Shown here in pieces: positions 32,754 through 41,349 of a stretch of 64,000 bases of DNA (positions are counted from its first letter, which is position 1; every line of letters starts with the position of its first letter). The notes under the pieces are model-generated. The model had not been told where the DNA came from and ran no database searches. It saw only the letters and a list, made by a program, of their open reading frames with translations. The DNA lies in assembly GCF_003865015.1 (NCBI RefSeq), contig NZ_BHVV01000001.1:186001-250000 (forward strand), read 5' to 3'. Source of the stretch: Sulfurisoma sediminicola (lineage in GTDB: Bacteria; Pseudomonadota; Gammaproteobacteria; Burkholderiales; Rhodocyclaceae). The position numbers were made by a program, and so were the translations under genes.

Positions 32754-34187
32754 ATGACGAGCTCGTTCAGGCGCATCGCGATCGCGGCGATCGCCGTCGC
32801 GGCCATCGGCGTCGCCTACTTCAACCGCGGCGACATCCCGCTGGCGTCCGCACACGCCACGGCGGCGCCGGCGAGCATCTCGCCCCCGCCGGCGCCGCAC
32901 GCAGGCCTGCCCGACTTCAGCGACATCGTCGCACGCTACGGCCCGGCCGTGGTGAACGTCAGCACCAGCGGTACGGTGAAAGCCCGCCTGGCCGAAGGAG
33001 CCGACGATCCCTTCGCCGAGTTGCTGCGCCGCTTCGGCATGGCGCCGCCCGCCGGCGAATACCGCAGCCGCGGCCTCGGCTCCGGCTTCATCGTCGGCGC
33101 CGACGGGCTGGTGCTGACCAACGCCCATGTCGTCGCCGACGCCGGCGAGATCGTGGTACGACTCACCGACAAGCGCGAATTCGCCGCGCGGCTGCTCGGT
33201 TTGGACAAGGCGACCGACGTCGCCGTGCTGAAGATCGATGCCCGCGACCTGCCGACGGTGCGCACCGGCAACGCCGCGGCGACGCGCGTCGGCGAATGGG
33301 TGCTGGCCATCGGCTCGCCCTTCGGCTTCGACAGCACCGCGACGGCCGGCATCGTTTCGGCGAAGTCGCGTTCGCTGCCCGACGATGCTTACGTGCCTTT
33401 CATCCAGTCCGACGTCGCGGTTAACCCCGGCAACTCCGGCGGCCCGCTGTTCAACGCCAACGGCGAGGTGATCGGCATCAACTCGCAGATCTACAGCCGC
33501 TCGGGCGGCTACCAGGGCCTGTCCTTCGCCATTCCGATCGACGTCGCCCTCAAGGTCAAGGACCAGATCGTCGCCCACGGCCACGTCAGCCGCGGCCGCC
33601 TCGGCGTCACCATCCAGGAACTGAGCCCCGCCCTCGCCGACAGCTTCGGCCTGGCCCGCCCCGCCGGCGCGCTGGTCAGCTCGGTCGAAAAGGGCAGCGC
33701 CGCCGAGCGTGCCGGCATCGCGGCCGGCGACGTGATCCAGAAGTTCGATGGCCACGACATCGCCGCCGCCGCCGACCTGCCGCCGCACATCGCCGGCCTC
33801 AAGCCCGGCACCACCGCCGCGGTCGAGGTTTGGCGCAGGGGCCGCGTTCACCGCATCGACGTCGCCGTCGGCGCCGTCGCCGAGGCGGCGCCGGCAGACA
33901 CCGGCGGCGACAGGGGCGACAAGCTCGGTCTCGCCGTGCGGCCGCTGACGCGCGACGAACGCCGGCAGGCCGGCCTGCCCGGCGGCCTGGTGGTCGAGGA
34001 CGTCGCCGGCAGCGGTGCCAGCGCCCGCGCCGGCATCGAGCCCGGCGACGTCATCATCGCCGTCAATGGCACGCCGGTCGCGGCCGTCGACCAGCTGCGC
34101 GCGCAGCTCGAGCGCGGCGGCAAGCGCATCGCGCTGCTGGTCCAGCGCGGCGACAACCGCCTGTTCCTGCCGATCGACCTGTCCTGA
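32754..34187 (+). CDS. DegP/HtrA-family periplasmic serine protease
   Basis: A 477-aa S1C protease with an N-terminal signal anchor (RIAIAAIAVAAIGVAYF). Catalytic triad: His in VLTNAHVV, Asp in KATDVAVLKI, Ser in PGNSGGPLFN. Two PDZ domains follow (about 290-375, VSSVEKGSAAERAGIAAGDVI, and 395-470, VVEDVAGSGASARAGIEPGDVI). This is the DegP/DegQ architecture used for folding quality control in the periplasm. GGAGG precedes the ATG. It heads a four-gene operon under the QseB/PmrA-like box. Confidence 0.93.
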   Translation: MTSSFRRIAIAAIAVAAIGVAYFNRGDIPLASAHATAAPASISPPPAPHAGLPDFSDIVARYGPAVVNVSTSGTVKARLAEGADDPFAELLRRFGMAPPAGEYRSRGLGSGFIVGADGLVLTNAHVVADAGEIVVRLTDKREFAARLLGLDKATDVAVLKIDARDLPTVRTGNAAATRVGEWVLAIGSPFGFDSTATAGIVSAKSRSLPDDAYVPFIQSDVAVNPGNSGGPLFNANGEVIGINSQIYSRSGGYQGLSFAIPIDVALKVKDQIVAHGHVSRGRLGVTIQELSPALADSFGLARPAGALVSSVEKGSAAERAGIAAGDVIQKFDGHDIAAAADLPPHIAGLKPGTTAAVEVWRRGRVHRIDVAVGAVAEAAPADTGGDRGDKLGLAVRPLTRDERRQAGLPGGLVVEDVAGSGASARAGIEPGDVIIAVNGTPVAAVDQLRAQLERGGKRIALLVQRGDNRLFLPIDLS

Positions 34188-34198
34188 GCGACCGCACC

Positions 34199-34534
34199 AT
34201 GAGCACGCCCGAAGACGACGGATGGCGCCCGCGCGCGACGGCAGCCAGCCTGTCCTCCCACATTCTGCCGACATCGGCGACCATGGTCGGCGTCTGCATG
34301 ACGGTGCTGTCGCTGGGCCGCCTCAGCCACGACGGGCGTCTCGGCATGTTCATCGACAAGGTGCTGGCCGCCGACGCCGTCGTCTTCCTGATCAGCGCGG
34401 TGCTGTCTTTCCTCTCCATCCGCATCCGCCACGAGGCCCGGCGCGCCGAGGACTGGGCCGAGGAACTGTTCCTGCTCGGCCTGGTGCTCAGCACACTCAG
34501 CGCCATCCTCATCGCCTTCACCATCGACTTCTAG
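34199..34534 (+). CDS. Small three-helix membrane protein
   Basis: A 111-aa protein with three hydrophobic segments (about 20-40, 55-73 and 89-108) and a charged linker (RIRHEARRAEDWAEE). Family not recognised. It begins 11 nt after the htrA stop and ends 11 nt before the Sel1-repeat gene, so it is cotranscribed with the envelope-stress genes. Confidence 0.68.
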   Translation: MSTPEDDGWRPRATAASLSSHILPTSATMVGVCMTVLSLGRLSHDGRLGMFIDKVLAADAVVFLISAVLSFLSIRIRHEARRAEDWAEELFLLGLVLSTLSAILIAFTIDF

Positions 34535-34545
34535 GATTCCACGCC

Positions 34546-35379
34546 ATGAAACATCGCCCGTTCCGCCTGCTGCTCGCGACCGCCGCCCTGCTCGGCATGG
34601 CGACGGCATACGCCATGAGCCCCGACGAGCTCGCCATGACGCGCAACGTCGCCGAGCGCGGCAACGCCTCGGCCCAGCTGCTGCTGGCGATCGCCTACCT
34701 CAACGGCGACGGCGGTCTGGCCCGGGACGCGCGGCTGGCAAGCCACTGGTTCGAGCAGGCTGCGCTGCAGGGCAACGGCTACGCCGAGGCGCGCCTCGCC
34801 GATCTCTACGAGGAAGGCCTGGGCGTCGAGCTCAACCTTCCGCTCGCCGCCGACTGGCGCGAGCGCGCCGCGCGCCGCGGCAACATCGACGCGCAGCTGA
34901 AGCTCGGCCGCATGTACCTGCAGGGCGTCGGCGTCGCGCAAGATCTCGCCCGGGCGCGCAACTGGCTGCAGCAGGCCGCCGAGGGCGGCGACAGCGAGGC
35001 GGCCTACCTGCTGTCGCATCTCTACAAGCACGGCCTCGGCGGGCCGCAGGACCGCACGGTGGCCAGCAACTGGCTGGCGCGCTCTGCGGAACAGGGCTAC
35101 CTGGAATCGATCAAGCTGCTGCACGCGATCAAGAGCTTCGGCCGGCATTACGACAGGACGCTTTCGGGCGACGCCCTGAAGCACCTCGCGGCCGACGGCG
35201 ATGCGGATGCGCAGTACCAGCTCGGACTACACTACGAGGCCGGCTCGGGCGGCGAACGCAGGGACGCCGCGCAGGCGGCCGCCTGGTTCCAGCGCGCGGC
35301 GAACCAGGGCAACGAGCAGGCCCGCCACGCGCTGATCAACCTCAAGTCCGGCAGCGAAGCCGCCAACATCAACCGTTGA
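34546..35379 (+). CDS. Periplasmic Sel1-repeat protein
   Basis: A 277-aa precursor with a signal peptide ending TAYA near residue 22. The rest is a run of about six Sel1 (TPR-like) repeats, recognisable by A..G...A...L...Y..G.GV spacing, for example AQLKLGRMYLQGVGVAQDLA, AAYLLSHLYKHGLG and AQYQLGLHYEAGSG. These are protein-protein interaction scaffolds, often in envelope or signalling complexes. Cotranscribed with htrA. Confidence 0.85.
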   Translation: MKHRPFRLLLATAALLGMATAYAMSPDELAMTRNVAERGNASAQLLLAIAYLNGDGGLARDARLASHWFEQAALQGNGYAEARLADLYEEGLGVELNLPLAADWRERAARRGNIDAQLKLGRMYLQGVGVAQDLARARNWLQQAAEGGDSEAAYLLSHLYKHGLGGPQDRTVASNWLARSAEQGYLESIKLLHAIKSFGRHYDRTLSGDALKHLAADGDADAQYQLGLHYEAGSGGERRDAAQAAAWFQRAANQGNEQARHALINLKSGSEAANINR

Positions 35380-35410
35380 ATCGAAGGGAATTGCAGCTAT
35401 GGAGGAAGCC

Positions 35411-36085
35411 ATGACCTGGTTCCGCGAATTCGCCCCGGACCTCGCCGCCTTCGCCGCCAGCGCGGCCATGATCGGCCTCTACTACGCCTTTCTCTGGCTG
35501 CGGGTGCGCCGCAATCCGACCTACACCATCCACGGCGTCAACGAGATCGCCCGCAGCCTCTGGGTCGCCAATGTCATGAACAATCCGGCCAAGGACGTCA
35601 TGGCGGTGCAGACGCTGCGCAACTTCATCATGGGCGCGAGCCTGATGGCGTCGACGGCGACGCTGCTCATCATCGGCACGCTGACGCTCTCCGGCCAGGC
35701 CGAGAACATCGCGCGCAGCTGGCACGCGCTCAACGTCGTCGGCTCCCATGCCGCCGAGCTGTGGATCATCAAGGTGCTGGCGCTGCTGCTGGATTTCATC
35801 ATCGCCTTCTTCGCCTTCGCCATGGCGGTGCGGCTGGTGAACCACGTCGTCTTCATGCTCAACGTGCCGCAGCACGATGCGCACCACAGCCTGTCGCCGC
35901 ACAACGTCGCGCGGCGCCTGAATCGCGCCGGCAACCTGTTCGCCATCGGCATGCGCGCCTTCTTCTTCGCCGTACCGCTGGTGTTCTGGCTGTTCGGGCC
36001 GGCCTTCCTCATCGTGGCCACGGCCGGACTGGTCGTGACGCTCTACCACCTCGACCGCAGCCTGCCGGCGGAGCAGGCTCAGTAG
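35411..36085 (+). CDS. DUF599-family membrane protein
   Basis: A 224-aa protein with about four to five helices and the DUF599 wording (WVANVMNNPAKDVMAVQTLRNFIMGASLMASTA, then HHSLSPHNVARRLNRAGNLFAIGMRAFFFAVPLVFWLFGP). Function of the family is unknown. GGAGG at 35401-35405 fits the ATG at 35411, so that start is preferred over the in-frame ATG at 35399. Its end overlaps the convergent OmpA-like gene by 7 bp. Confidence 0.78.
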   Translation: MTWFREFAPDLAAFAASAAMIGLYYAFLWLRVRRNPTYTIHGVNEIARSLWVANVMNNPAKDVMAVQTLRNFIMGASLMASTATLLIIGTLTLSGQAENIARSWHALNVVGSHAAELWIIKVLALLLDFIIAFFAFAMAVRLVNHVVFMLNVPQHDAHHSLSPHNVARRLNRAGNLFAIGMRAFFFAVPLVFWLFGPAFLIVATAGLVVTLYHLDRSLPAEQAQ

Positions 36086-36477
36086 CCGATCTTCTCGATC
36101 CGGATTTCGATGCGCGGGTCGGGCCGGATGCCGCGTTCGGCCGCTTCCTCGCCGTGGTTGATGCAGCGGATGTGCTGGATGGGCACGCCCTTCAGGGCCA
36201 GCTCGCGCTCGAGCGCGTCGAGGCGGCGCTGCCCGAGCGCGAGATTGAGCTCGCGGCTGCCGTGATCGTCGGTATGGGCCTCGAGGCTGACCCAGTTGCC
36301 CGATGCCGCCAGCGTCCTGGCGACAAGCGGCTCGATGAGCGGCTGCGGATCCTCGCGCGGAACTTCGCTATCGCGCTCGAACGTCAACACCGCGGCCGGG
36401 GCCGGCCGCGCCGCCGGCGCGGCGAGGCCGCTCCCGGCCAGGCAGCAAAGGCAGGCCGCGATGACCAGCCGGCGCAT
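36079..36477 (-). CDS. Short OmpA-C-domain periplasmic protein
   Basis: A 132-aa precursor: signal peptide (MRRLVIAACLCCLAGSGLAA), then a single OmpA-C/MotB peptidoglycan-binding domain (SLEAHTDDHGSRELNLALGQRRLDALERELALKG; final DPRIEIRIEKI). The Asp and Arg that contact diaminopimelate correspond to HTDDHG and DPRIEI. Start and upstream stop overlap as TGATG with the Pal-like gene, so the two form an operon and are probably paralogues. Confidence 0.8.
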   Translation of the reverse strand: MRRLVIAACLCCLAGSGLAAPAARPAPAAVLTFERDSEVPREDPQPLIEPLVARTLAASGNWVSLEAHTDDHGSRELNLALGQRRLDALERELALKGVPIQHIRCINHGEEAAERGIRPDPRIEIRIEKIGY

Positions 36478-36986
36478 CACGGCCTCGCCGCAGCGTCGAC
36501 CTGGAGGTCGGCGCGGCGATTGAGTTCCCAGCATCGCTCTTCGTGGCAGGCCGCCTGCGGCCGTTCCTCGCCATAGCTGATCGCCTCGATCTGGCGATCG
36601 GCAACGCCGCGCAGGCTCAGCGCCCGGCGGACCGCCTCGGCGCGCTTCTGCCCCAGCGCCAGGTTGTATTCGCGGCTGCCGCGCTCGTCCGCATTGCCTT
36701 CGATGGTCGCCCGTTGCCGAGGCGCATGCATCAGGTAGTCGGCATGGGCCGCCAGCTCCTGCTGGTACCGCTCGGCGACAACCTGTCCGTCGAAGGGGAA
36801 GTAGATGCTCAGTCGTGCCGGCGGATTCGCGCTCCGCGCCGTGGCGGCTTCCCCTGCCGCCGCGGCCGGCGCGGGCTTGACGGCGGAATCGGCGCTCGCC
36901 GACGTGGCTGCGGGCGGCACGGAACTGCAGGCCGCAAGGAGGGTGATGGCCAGCAGCGGGCCGAGGTGATACGGCTTGGGGGTCAC
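36477..36986 (-). CDS. Pal-like OmpA-domain lipoprotein
   Basis: A 169-aa protein. The GTG start at 36986 is chosen because AGGAGA lies just upstream and it directly precedes a lipoprotein signal with lipobox LAAC (residues 17-20). An Ala/Pro linker leads to the OmpA-C domain: IYFPFDGQVV, EGNADERGSREYNLALGQKRAEAVRRAL, ISYGEERPQ and ELNRRADLQV, close to Pal. It should be anchored in the outer membrane and bind peptidoglycan. Preceded by a CTTAAG-N5-CTTAAG box. Confidence 0.82.
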   Translation of the reverse strand: MTPKPYHLGPLLAITLLAACSSVPPAATSASADSAVKPAPAAAAGEAATARSANPPARLSIYFPFDGQVVAERYQQELAAHADYLMHAPRQRATIEGNADERGSREYNLALGQKRAEAVRRALSLRGVADRQIEAISYGEERPQAACHEERCWELNRRADLQVDAAARP

Positions 36987-37040
36987 GGGTTCTCCTCTCG
37001 ACGGGGTGCGACAACGCCCTGCCATCATCGACGGAGAATT

Positions 37041-37057
37041 CTTAAGCCGCGCTTAAG
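37041..37057 (-). promoter_or_regulatory. Regulator box CTTAAG-N5-CTTAAG upstream of the Pal/OmpA pair
   Basis: CTTAAG (37041-37046), CCGCG, CTTAAG (37052-37057). On the minus strand it is followed after 11 nt by GATGAT, the same spacing as at the htrA promoter. This is the most symmetric of the three boxes. Confidence 0.75.
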
Positions 37058-37071
37058 GGCCCGGCAAGCGC

Positions 37072-37107
37072 GCAGCGAAAAGGGCGCCGTGGCGCCCTTT
37101 TCGCTGC
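37072..37107. terminator. 17-bp perfect hairpin terminator
   Basis: GCAGCGAAAAGGGCGCC, loop GT, and its complement. The A-run/T-run at the middle of each arm means an AAAA/TTTT pair is inside the stem. It sits just after the stop of the OmpA-family gene at 37121 and before the Pal promoter, so it can separate the two units. Confidence 0.75.
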
Positions 37108-37120
37108 GGGAGAAACAAGC

Positions 37121-37732
37121 TTACTTCGAGAACGTGGCCTCGATCTCGACGCGACGGTCCGGCGCCAGGCAGGCGACGACCTTCTTGGTCTTCTTGCCCT
37201 TGCACTCGTCGGCCTTGGTCCGCGGCATGGTGCTGCCCTTGCCGACAGCGCTGATCTTGGCCTTGTCGACGCCCTTGGCGACAAGGTAGTCCTTCACCGC
37301 GTCGGCACGCTTCTGCGACAGCTTCTCGTTGTACTTGGCCGAGCCGAGGCGATCGGTGTGACCGGTGATGACGATCTTGTCGAGCTTCTTGTCCTTGAGG
37401 CGGGCGACGGCCTCGTCGAGACGGGCCTTGCCTTCGGGCTTGATGGTGGCCTTGTCGAAGTCGAACAGGCCGTCGCCGTGCACGACCATCGTCTCGACGG
37501 CCGGCGCCGCGGCGGCGGCGGGCGCGCTCTTGACCAGGCCCGGATCGCACTCGGCGATGGCCATGGCCGGTGTCCAGTAGCCGGTGCGCCAGCACTCGCC
37601 GAAGCCGCTCTTGACCACGGCGCCGCGGGTGTCGATGACATAGCCGGTGTTCTGTTGCGCAACGGCGGTTCCGATCGCGGCGCCGGCGAGGGCGAGAACG
37701 ATCAACGAAGTGGTGACGGGTTTCTTTTGCAT
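37121..37732 (-). CDS. OmpA-family outer-membrane/peptidoglycan-associated protein
   Basis: A 203-aa precursor with signal peptide (MQKKPVTTSLIVLALAGAAIGTAVAQ). A short Cys-containing N-terminal region (FGECWRTGYWTPAMAIAECDP), an Ala-rich linker, then a full OmpA-C domain (LFDFDKATIKPEGKARLDEA, VITGHTDRLGSAKYNEKLSQKRADAVKDYL, APDRRVEIEATF) with an inserted disulfide-type loop (ECKGKKTKKVVAC). Very like the short OmpA porin-linked proteins of betaproteobacteria. It follows the Ehr-like operon but has its own upstream region with an FNR-like box. Confidence 0.87.
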   Translation of the reverse strand: MQKKPVTTSLIVLALAGAAIGTAVAQQNTGYVIDTRGAVVKSGFGECWRTGYWTPAMAIAECDPGLVKSAPAAAAAPAVETMVVHGDGLFDFDKATIKPEGKARLDEAVARLKDKKLDKIVITGHTDRLGSAKYNEKLSQKRADAVKDYLVAKGVDKAKISAVGKGSTMPRTKADECKGKKTKKVVACLAPDRRVEIEATFSK

Positions 37733-37764
37733 TCTTCTGGGCTCCCTGAGAACGTGAAAAAAGC

Positions 37765-37778
37765 TTGATTTGCGTCAA
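37765..37778 (-). promoter_or_regulatory. FNR/ANR-like box
   Basis: Minus strand TTGAC-GCAA-ATCAA, nine of ten matches to TTGAT-N4-ATCAA, centred about 39 bp from the ATG at 37732. It lies between the end of the Ehr-like operon and the OmpA-family gene. It could be an anaerobic control site or overlap a -35 (TTGACG). Confidence 0.55.
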
Positions 37779-37808
37779 GGATTATTGCACATGCCGCGCC
37801 ACGCGGGG

Positions 37809-38324
37809 TCACGGCGAGCGCTTGCTGACGGCGGCGAGGATGCCCTGCATCAACGCCAGCGGCGTCGGCGGGCAGCCGGGAATGCGCAGATCGACGCCGA
37901 CGACGTTCGCGATCGCGCCGCAGCTGGCGTAGTTTTCCCCGAAGACGCCGCCGTCGCAGCCGCAGTCGCCGACCGCGACCACCAGCTTGGGATCGGGCGT
38001 GCAATCGTAGGCGATGCGCAGCGCGTTCTCCATGTTCTTGGTCACCGGACCGGTGACCAGCAGCATGTCGGCGTGGCGCGGGCTGGCGACGAACTTGATG
38101 CCGCGGCCCTCGAGGTTGTAGTAGGGATTGTTGAGGGCGTGGATTTCCAGCTCGCAGCCGTTGCACGAGCCGGCATCGACCTCGCGGATGGTCAGTGCGC
38201 GGCCGAGGATGCGCAGGATCTCGTCGTGCAGCCGGTCGATCTCGCGCTGCGGGCCGCCCTCGGCGAGCGCTACCGTCTCGGTGAGGATGCCGGTGCGGAA
38301 GATGTGCTTGAGCAGCGGAATCAC
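37809..38324 (-). CDS. Ehr/Hyf-like small subunit (NuoB/HyfI homologue)
   Basis: A 171-aa Fe-S protein, GTG start overlapping the large-subunit stop. The proximal [4Fe-4S] ligands seem retained: GSCNGCELE, GDCGCDGG and GCPPTP. Typical of NuoB, HycG and HyfI. It would sit at the membrane interface of the complex beside the large subunit. It is the last gene of the operon. With the [NiFe] site lost in the partner, the electron donor and acceptor of this cluster are unclear. Confidence 0.85.
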   Translation of the reverse strand: MIPLLKHIFRTGILTETVALAEGGPQREIDRLHDEILRILGRALTIREVDAGSCNGCELEIHALNNPYYNLEGRGIKFVASPRHADMLLVTGPVTKNMENALRIAYDCTPDPKLVVAVGDCGCDGGVFGENYASCGAIANVVGVDLRIPGCPPTPLALMQGILAAVSKRSP

Positions 38325-39895
38325 AGATCGGCCCCACTGTAGGACAGGTTGAAGGACTTGTTGATCAGCGGGAAATCGGGAACGATGTCCTTCATCACCG
38401 CATGCTCCAGCGCCGGCCAGGCCTGCCACGAGGGATCGTGCGGATGCACGCGGGCCAGCTTGCCGTCGTCGCCGAACCGGACGGCGACCAGTACCTCGCC
38501 GCGCCAGCCTTCGACCACGCCGAGCCCGCTGCCCCCGGCGCGGGGCGCGATGGCGACGCGCAGCTCGCCCGACGGCATGCCGACGGCGATTTCGCGCAGC
38601 AGGCGCAACGACTCGGAGATTTCGCCGAAGCGCACGGCCACGCGGGCGGCGACGTCGCCGCGCTCGTCGGTGACCGGGCGCACGCCGAGCGCGGCCCAGG
38701 GCGGCGGCGGCGTGTAGTCGTGGCGATGGGCGCGGCCGTCGAGGATCATGCCGGTGGCGCGGGCGCCTATGCCGGTCAGCGAGAGCTCACGCGCCAGCGC
38801 GGCATCGATGGTGCCGGTGGTGACGAAGCGATCCTGCAGGCCGGCGTGCTCGTCGTAGAGCGTACGCAGCTTCTTCACCTCGCTGCCGATGACGGCGCAC
38901 TGCTCGACGATCGCGGCGAGCGCGGCCGGCTCGACATTGACGGCGACGCCGCCGGGCACGATGCGATCCATCATGAAGCGGTGGCCGAACACCTCGGCGT
39001 TCAGGCGCAGCCAGTCTTCCTTGAGGCGCAGGAACTGGGTGAGGCCGAAGGCGAAGGCCGCGTCGTTGCCGAGCGCACCGAGGTCGCCGAGGTGGTTGGC
39101 GACGCGCTCGCGTTCCAGCATCAGCGCGCGCAGCAGCAGGGCGCGGGAAGACGCTTCGATGCCGCAGGCCGCCTCGACCGCGTCGGCATAGGCCCAAGCG
39201 TAGGCGCAGGTGGAATCGCCGGAAATGCGGCCGACCAGTCGCGCGCCGCGTTCGATGTCTGCGCCGATGAACAGCTTTTCGACACCCTTGTGCTGATAGC
39301 CGAGCCGCTGCTCGAGTCGCAGCACGCGCTCGCCGACGACCGAGAAGCGAAAATGGCCGGGCTCGATGATGCCGGCATGAATGGGGCCGACCGGGATCTC
39401 GTGGGCACCCTCGCCGCCGACCTGGACGAAGTCGTAGTCGCTGGGAAGATTCGGGAAGCCGACGCCCATCCCGACCTCATGCACGGCATCGTGGCGCAGC
39501 GGATACCAGTCGGCCGGCCAGGCGCCGTGGCGCAGCCAGGGGCGCTGGTCGCCGCCATCGGAGGCGATGCCGACCATGTCGCGGGTGGCGCGTTGCATGC
39601 GGTTGGCCGCCGGAAAGATGCCGGCAAGGTCGGGGTAGACCGGATCGTCCGCCGAAAGATCGAGGCTCAGCCAGGCATGGCCCCGGTTCAGGCCGAAGAC
39701 GCAGTGCAGGCGATAGCCACCGCCGCGCTGTCGTTCGTCGCTGCCCCACATCGCGCACAGGCGCCCGGCGGCCAGGTGCGTGGCGGCGGCGAAGTCCTTG
39801 AGATCCTCGCCGCTCGGCGCGTTGCCGCGCCAGACCGGCGCGCCGACGCCGGGCTGCAGCGTGAAGTCGATGGGGAAGTCGTCGGCGAGGAACAT
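38321..39895 (-). CDS. Ehr/Hyf-like large subunit lacking [NiFe] cysteines
   Basis: A 524-aa fused NuoC/NuoD-type protein. The N-terminal about 180 residues resemble NuoC/HycE-N; the rest resembles group 4 hydrogenase large subunits (GYQHKGVEKLFIGADI, LMLERERVANHLGDLGAL, FGHRFMMDRIVPGG). The first CxxC pair found in true hydrogenases (RxCGIC) reads RISGDSTC here, and the C-terminal DPCxxC reads SFNLSYSGADL. So the [NiFe] ligands are gone, as in energy-converting hydrogenase-related (Ehr) complexes. It cannot be a hydrogenase. What reaction, if any, it catalyses is unknown. Confidence 0.87.
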   Translation of the reverse strand: MFLADDFPIDFTLQPGVGAPVWRGNAPSGEDLKDFAAATHLAAGRLCAMWGSDERQRGGGYRLHCVFGLNRGHAWLSLDLSADDPVYPDLAGIFPAANRMQRATRDMVGIASDGGDQRPWLRHGAWPADWYPLRHDAVHEVGMGVGFPNLPSDYDFVQVGGEGAHEIPVGPIHAGIIEPGHFRFSVVGERVLRLEQRLGYQHKGVEKLFIGADIERGARLVGRISGDSTCAYAWAYADAVEAACGIEASSRALLLRALMLERERVANHLGDLGALGNDAAFAFGLTQFLRLKEDWLRLNAEVFGHRFMMDRIVPGGVAVNVEPAALAAIVEQCAVIGSEVKKLRTLYDEHAGLQDRFVTTGTIDAALARELSLTGIGARATGMILDGRAHRHDYTPPPPWAALGVRPVTDERGDVAARVAVRFGEISESLRLLREIAVGMPSGELRVAIAPRAGGSGLGVVEGWRGEVLVAVRFGDDGKLARVHPHDPSWQAWPALEHAVMKDIVPDFPLINKSFNLSYSGADL

Positions 39896-39897
39896 GG

Positions 39898-41349
39898 CTA
39901 GCCCAGCATCCGCGCGGCCTCATGGAACCAGCGCGTAAGGTAAGGCGGAATGTAGACGCCGAGCATCAGCACGATGCCCAGATGCAGGAACACCGGCGTG
40001 ATGGCGGGCGCGTGGGGCAGGCGCTTGGCTTCGGTCTCGCCGAACACCATGGGCTGCACCTTGCCGAAGATGGCGGCGAAGGCCACGCCCAGCGCCGTCA
40101 GCAGCACGGGCGTCGCCCACGGGTGATGCTTCATGGCGTGGGTGAGTATCATGAACTCGCTGGCGAAGACGCCGAAGGGCGGCATGCCGAGGATGGCCAG
40201 CGTGCCGAGCATCAGCCCCCAGCCGATCAGCGGGTTGATGCGGATGAGGCCGCGGATGTTCTCCATCAGTTGCGTGCCGGTCTTCTGCGTGGCGTGGCCG
40301 ACGGCGAAGAAGATGGCCGACTTGGTCAGCGAGTGCATGGTCATGTGCAGCAGGCCGGCGAAGTTGGCCACGGCGCCGCCCATGCCGAAGGCGAAGGTGA
40401 TGAGGCCCATGTGCTCGATGGACGAGTAGGCGAACATGCGCTTGACGTCCTTCTGCCGCGACAGGAAGAAGGCGGCCATCAGCAGCGTGGCAAGGCCGAA
40501 GCCCATCATCAGGTTGCCGGCGTAATCGCCGTGGATGGCGCCATCGGCGAGCACCTTGCAGCGCAGGATGGCGTAGAGGGCGACGTTGAGCAGCAGGCCG
40601 GAGAGCACCGCCGAGACCGGCGTCGGGCCTTCGGCGTGGGCGTCGGGCAGCCAGTTGTGCAGCGGCGCCAGGCCGACCTTGGTGCCGTAGCCGACCAGCA
40701 GGAAGATGAAGGACAGCGCCATGACGGTCGGCTCGAGTTCGCCCTTGACCTCGACCAGGTGGGTCCACAGCAGGGCGTTGCCGGTCTCGCCCAGCACGCG
40801 CTCGGCGGCGAAGTAGAGCAGGATGGTGCCGAACAGGGCCTGGGCGATGCCGACGCCGCAGAGGATGAAGTATTTCCACGCCGCCTCGAGGCTGGCCGAA
40901 GTGCGGTAGAGCGACACCAGCAGCACGGTGGTCAGCGTCGCCGCCTCCATCGCCACCCAGAGGATGCCGAGGTTGTTGGTGGTCAGCGCCATCAGCATGG
41001 TGAACATGAAGAGCTGGTACATGCTCTTGTAGAGGCGCAGGCGCGGAATGGTGAGGCGGCCGTGGGCGGCCTCGTTCTTCATGTAGGGGCCGGAGAAGAT
41101 GCTGGTCGTCAACCCGACGAAGGCGGTCAGGGCGACGAAGAAGACGTTGAGCGAATCGATGAAGAACTGCTCGCCGAAGGCGAAGCGCGGGCCGTTGGCG
41201 ACGATCTCCGCCGTCAGGCCGGCGGCGGCGAGGAAGGTGCCGAGGCTGGCGATGATGTTGAGGTTGGGCGCCCAGGCGCGCTCGCCGAACACCGTCAGCA
41301 GCGCACCGCTGACGAGGGGAATGGCGAGCATCAAGACGAAGAAATCCAT
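39898..41349 (-). CDS. Ehr/Hyf-like proton-antiporter subunit (HyfF/NuoN-like)
   Basis: A 483-aa membrane protein with about 13-14 helices and the antiporter hallmarks: Glu in ILWVAMEAATLTTVLLVSLY, Lys in LVGYGTKVGLAPLHNWLPDAHAEGPTPVSAVLSG, and Lys/His in MHSLTKSAIFF. It should conduct protons (or Na+) as part of the membrane arm. Start ATG 41349 gives MDFFVLMLAIP; no good ribosome-binding site. A 173-nt spacer separates it from hyfE. Confidence 0.87.
   Translation of the reverse strand: MDFFVLMLAIPLVSGALLTVFGERAWAPNLNIIASLGTFLAAAGLTAEIVANGPRFAFGEQFFIDSLNVFFVALTAFVGLTTSIFSGPYMKNEAAHGRLTIPRLRLYKSMYQLFMFTMLMALTTNNLGILWVAMEAATLTTVLLVSLYRTSASLEAAWKYFILCGVGIAQALFGTILLYFAAERVLGETGNALLWTHLVEVKGELEPTVMALSFIFLLVGYGTKVGLAPLHNWLPDAHAEGPTPVSAVLSGLLLNVALYAILRCKVLADGAIHGDYAGNLMMGFGLATLLMAAFFLSRQKDVKRMFAYSSIEHMGLITFAFGMGGAVANFAGLLHMTMHSLTKSAIFFAVGHATQKTGTQLMENIRGLIRINPLIGWGLMLGTLAILGMPPFGVFASEFMILTHAMKHHPWATPVLLTALGVAFAAIFGKVQPMVFGETEAKRLPHAPAITPVFLHLGIVLMLGVYIPPYLTRWFHEAARMLG

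Noticed and set aside
38321-39895. Hydrogenase-4 or formate hydrogenlyase large subunit
   Set aside because: The overall similarity is to HycE/HyfG, but both CxxC pairs needed for the [NiFe] centre are absent, so calling it a hydrogenase would be wrong.
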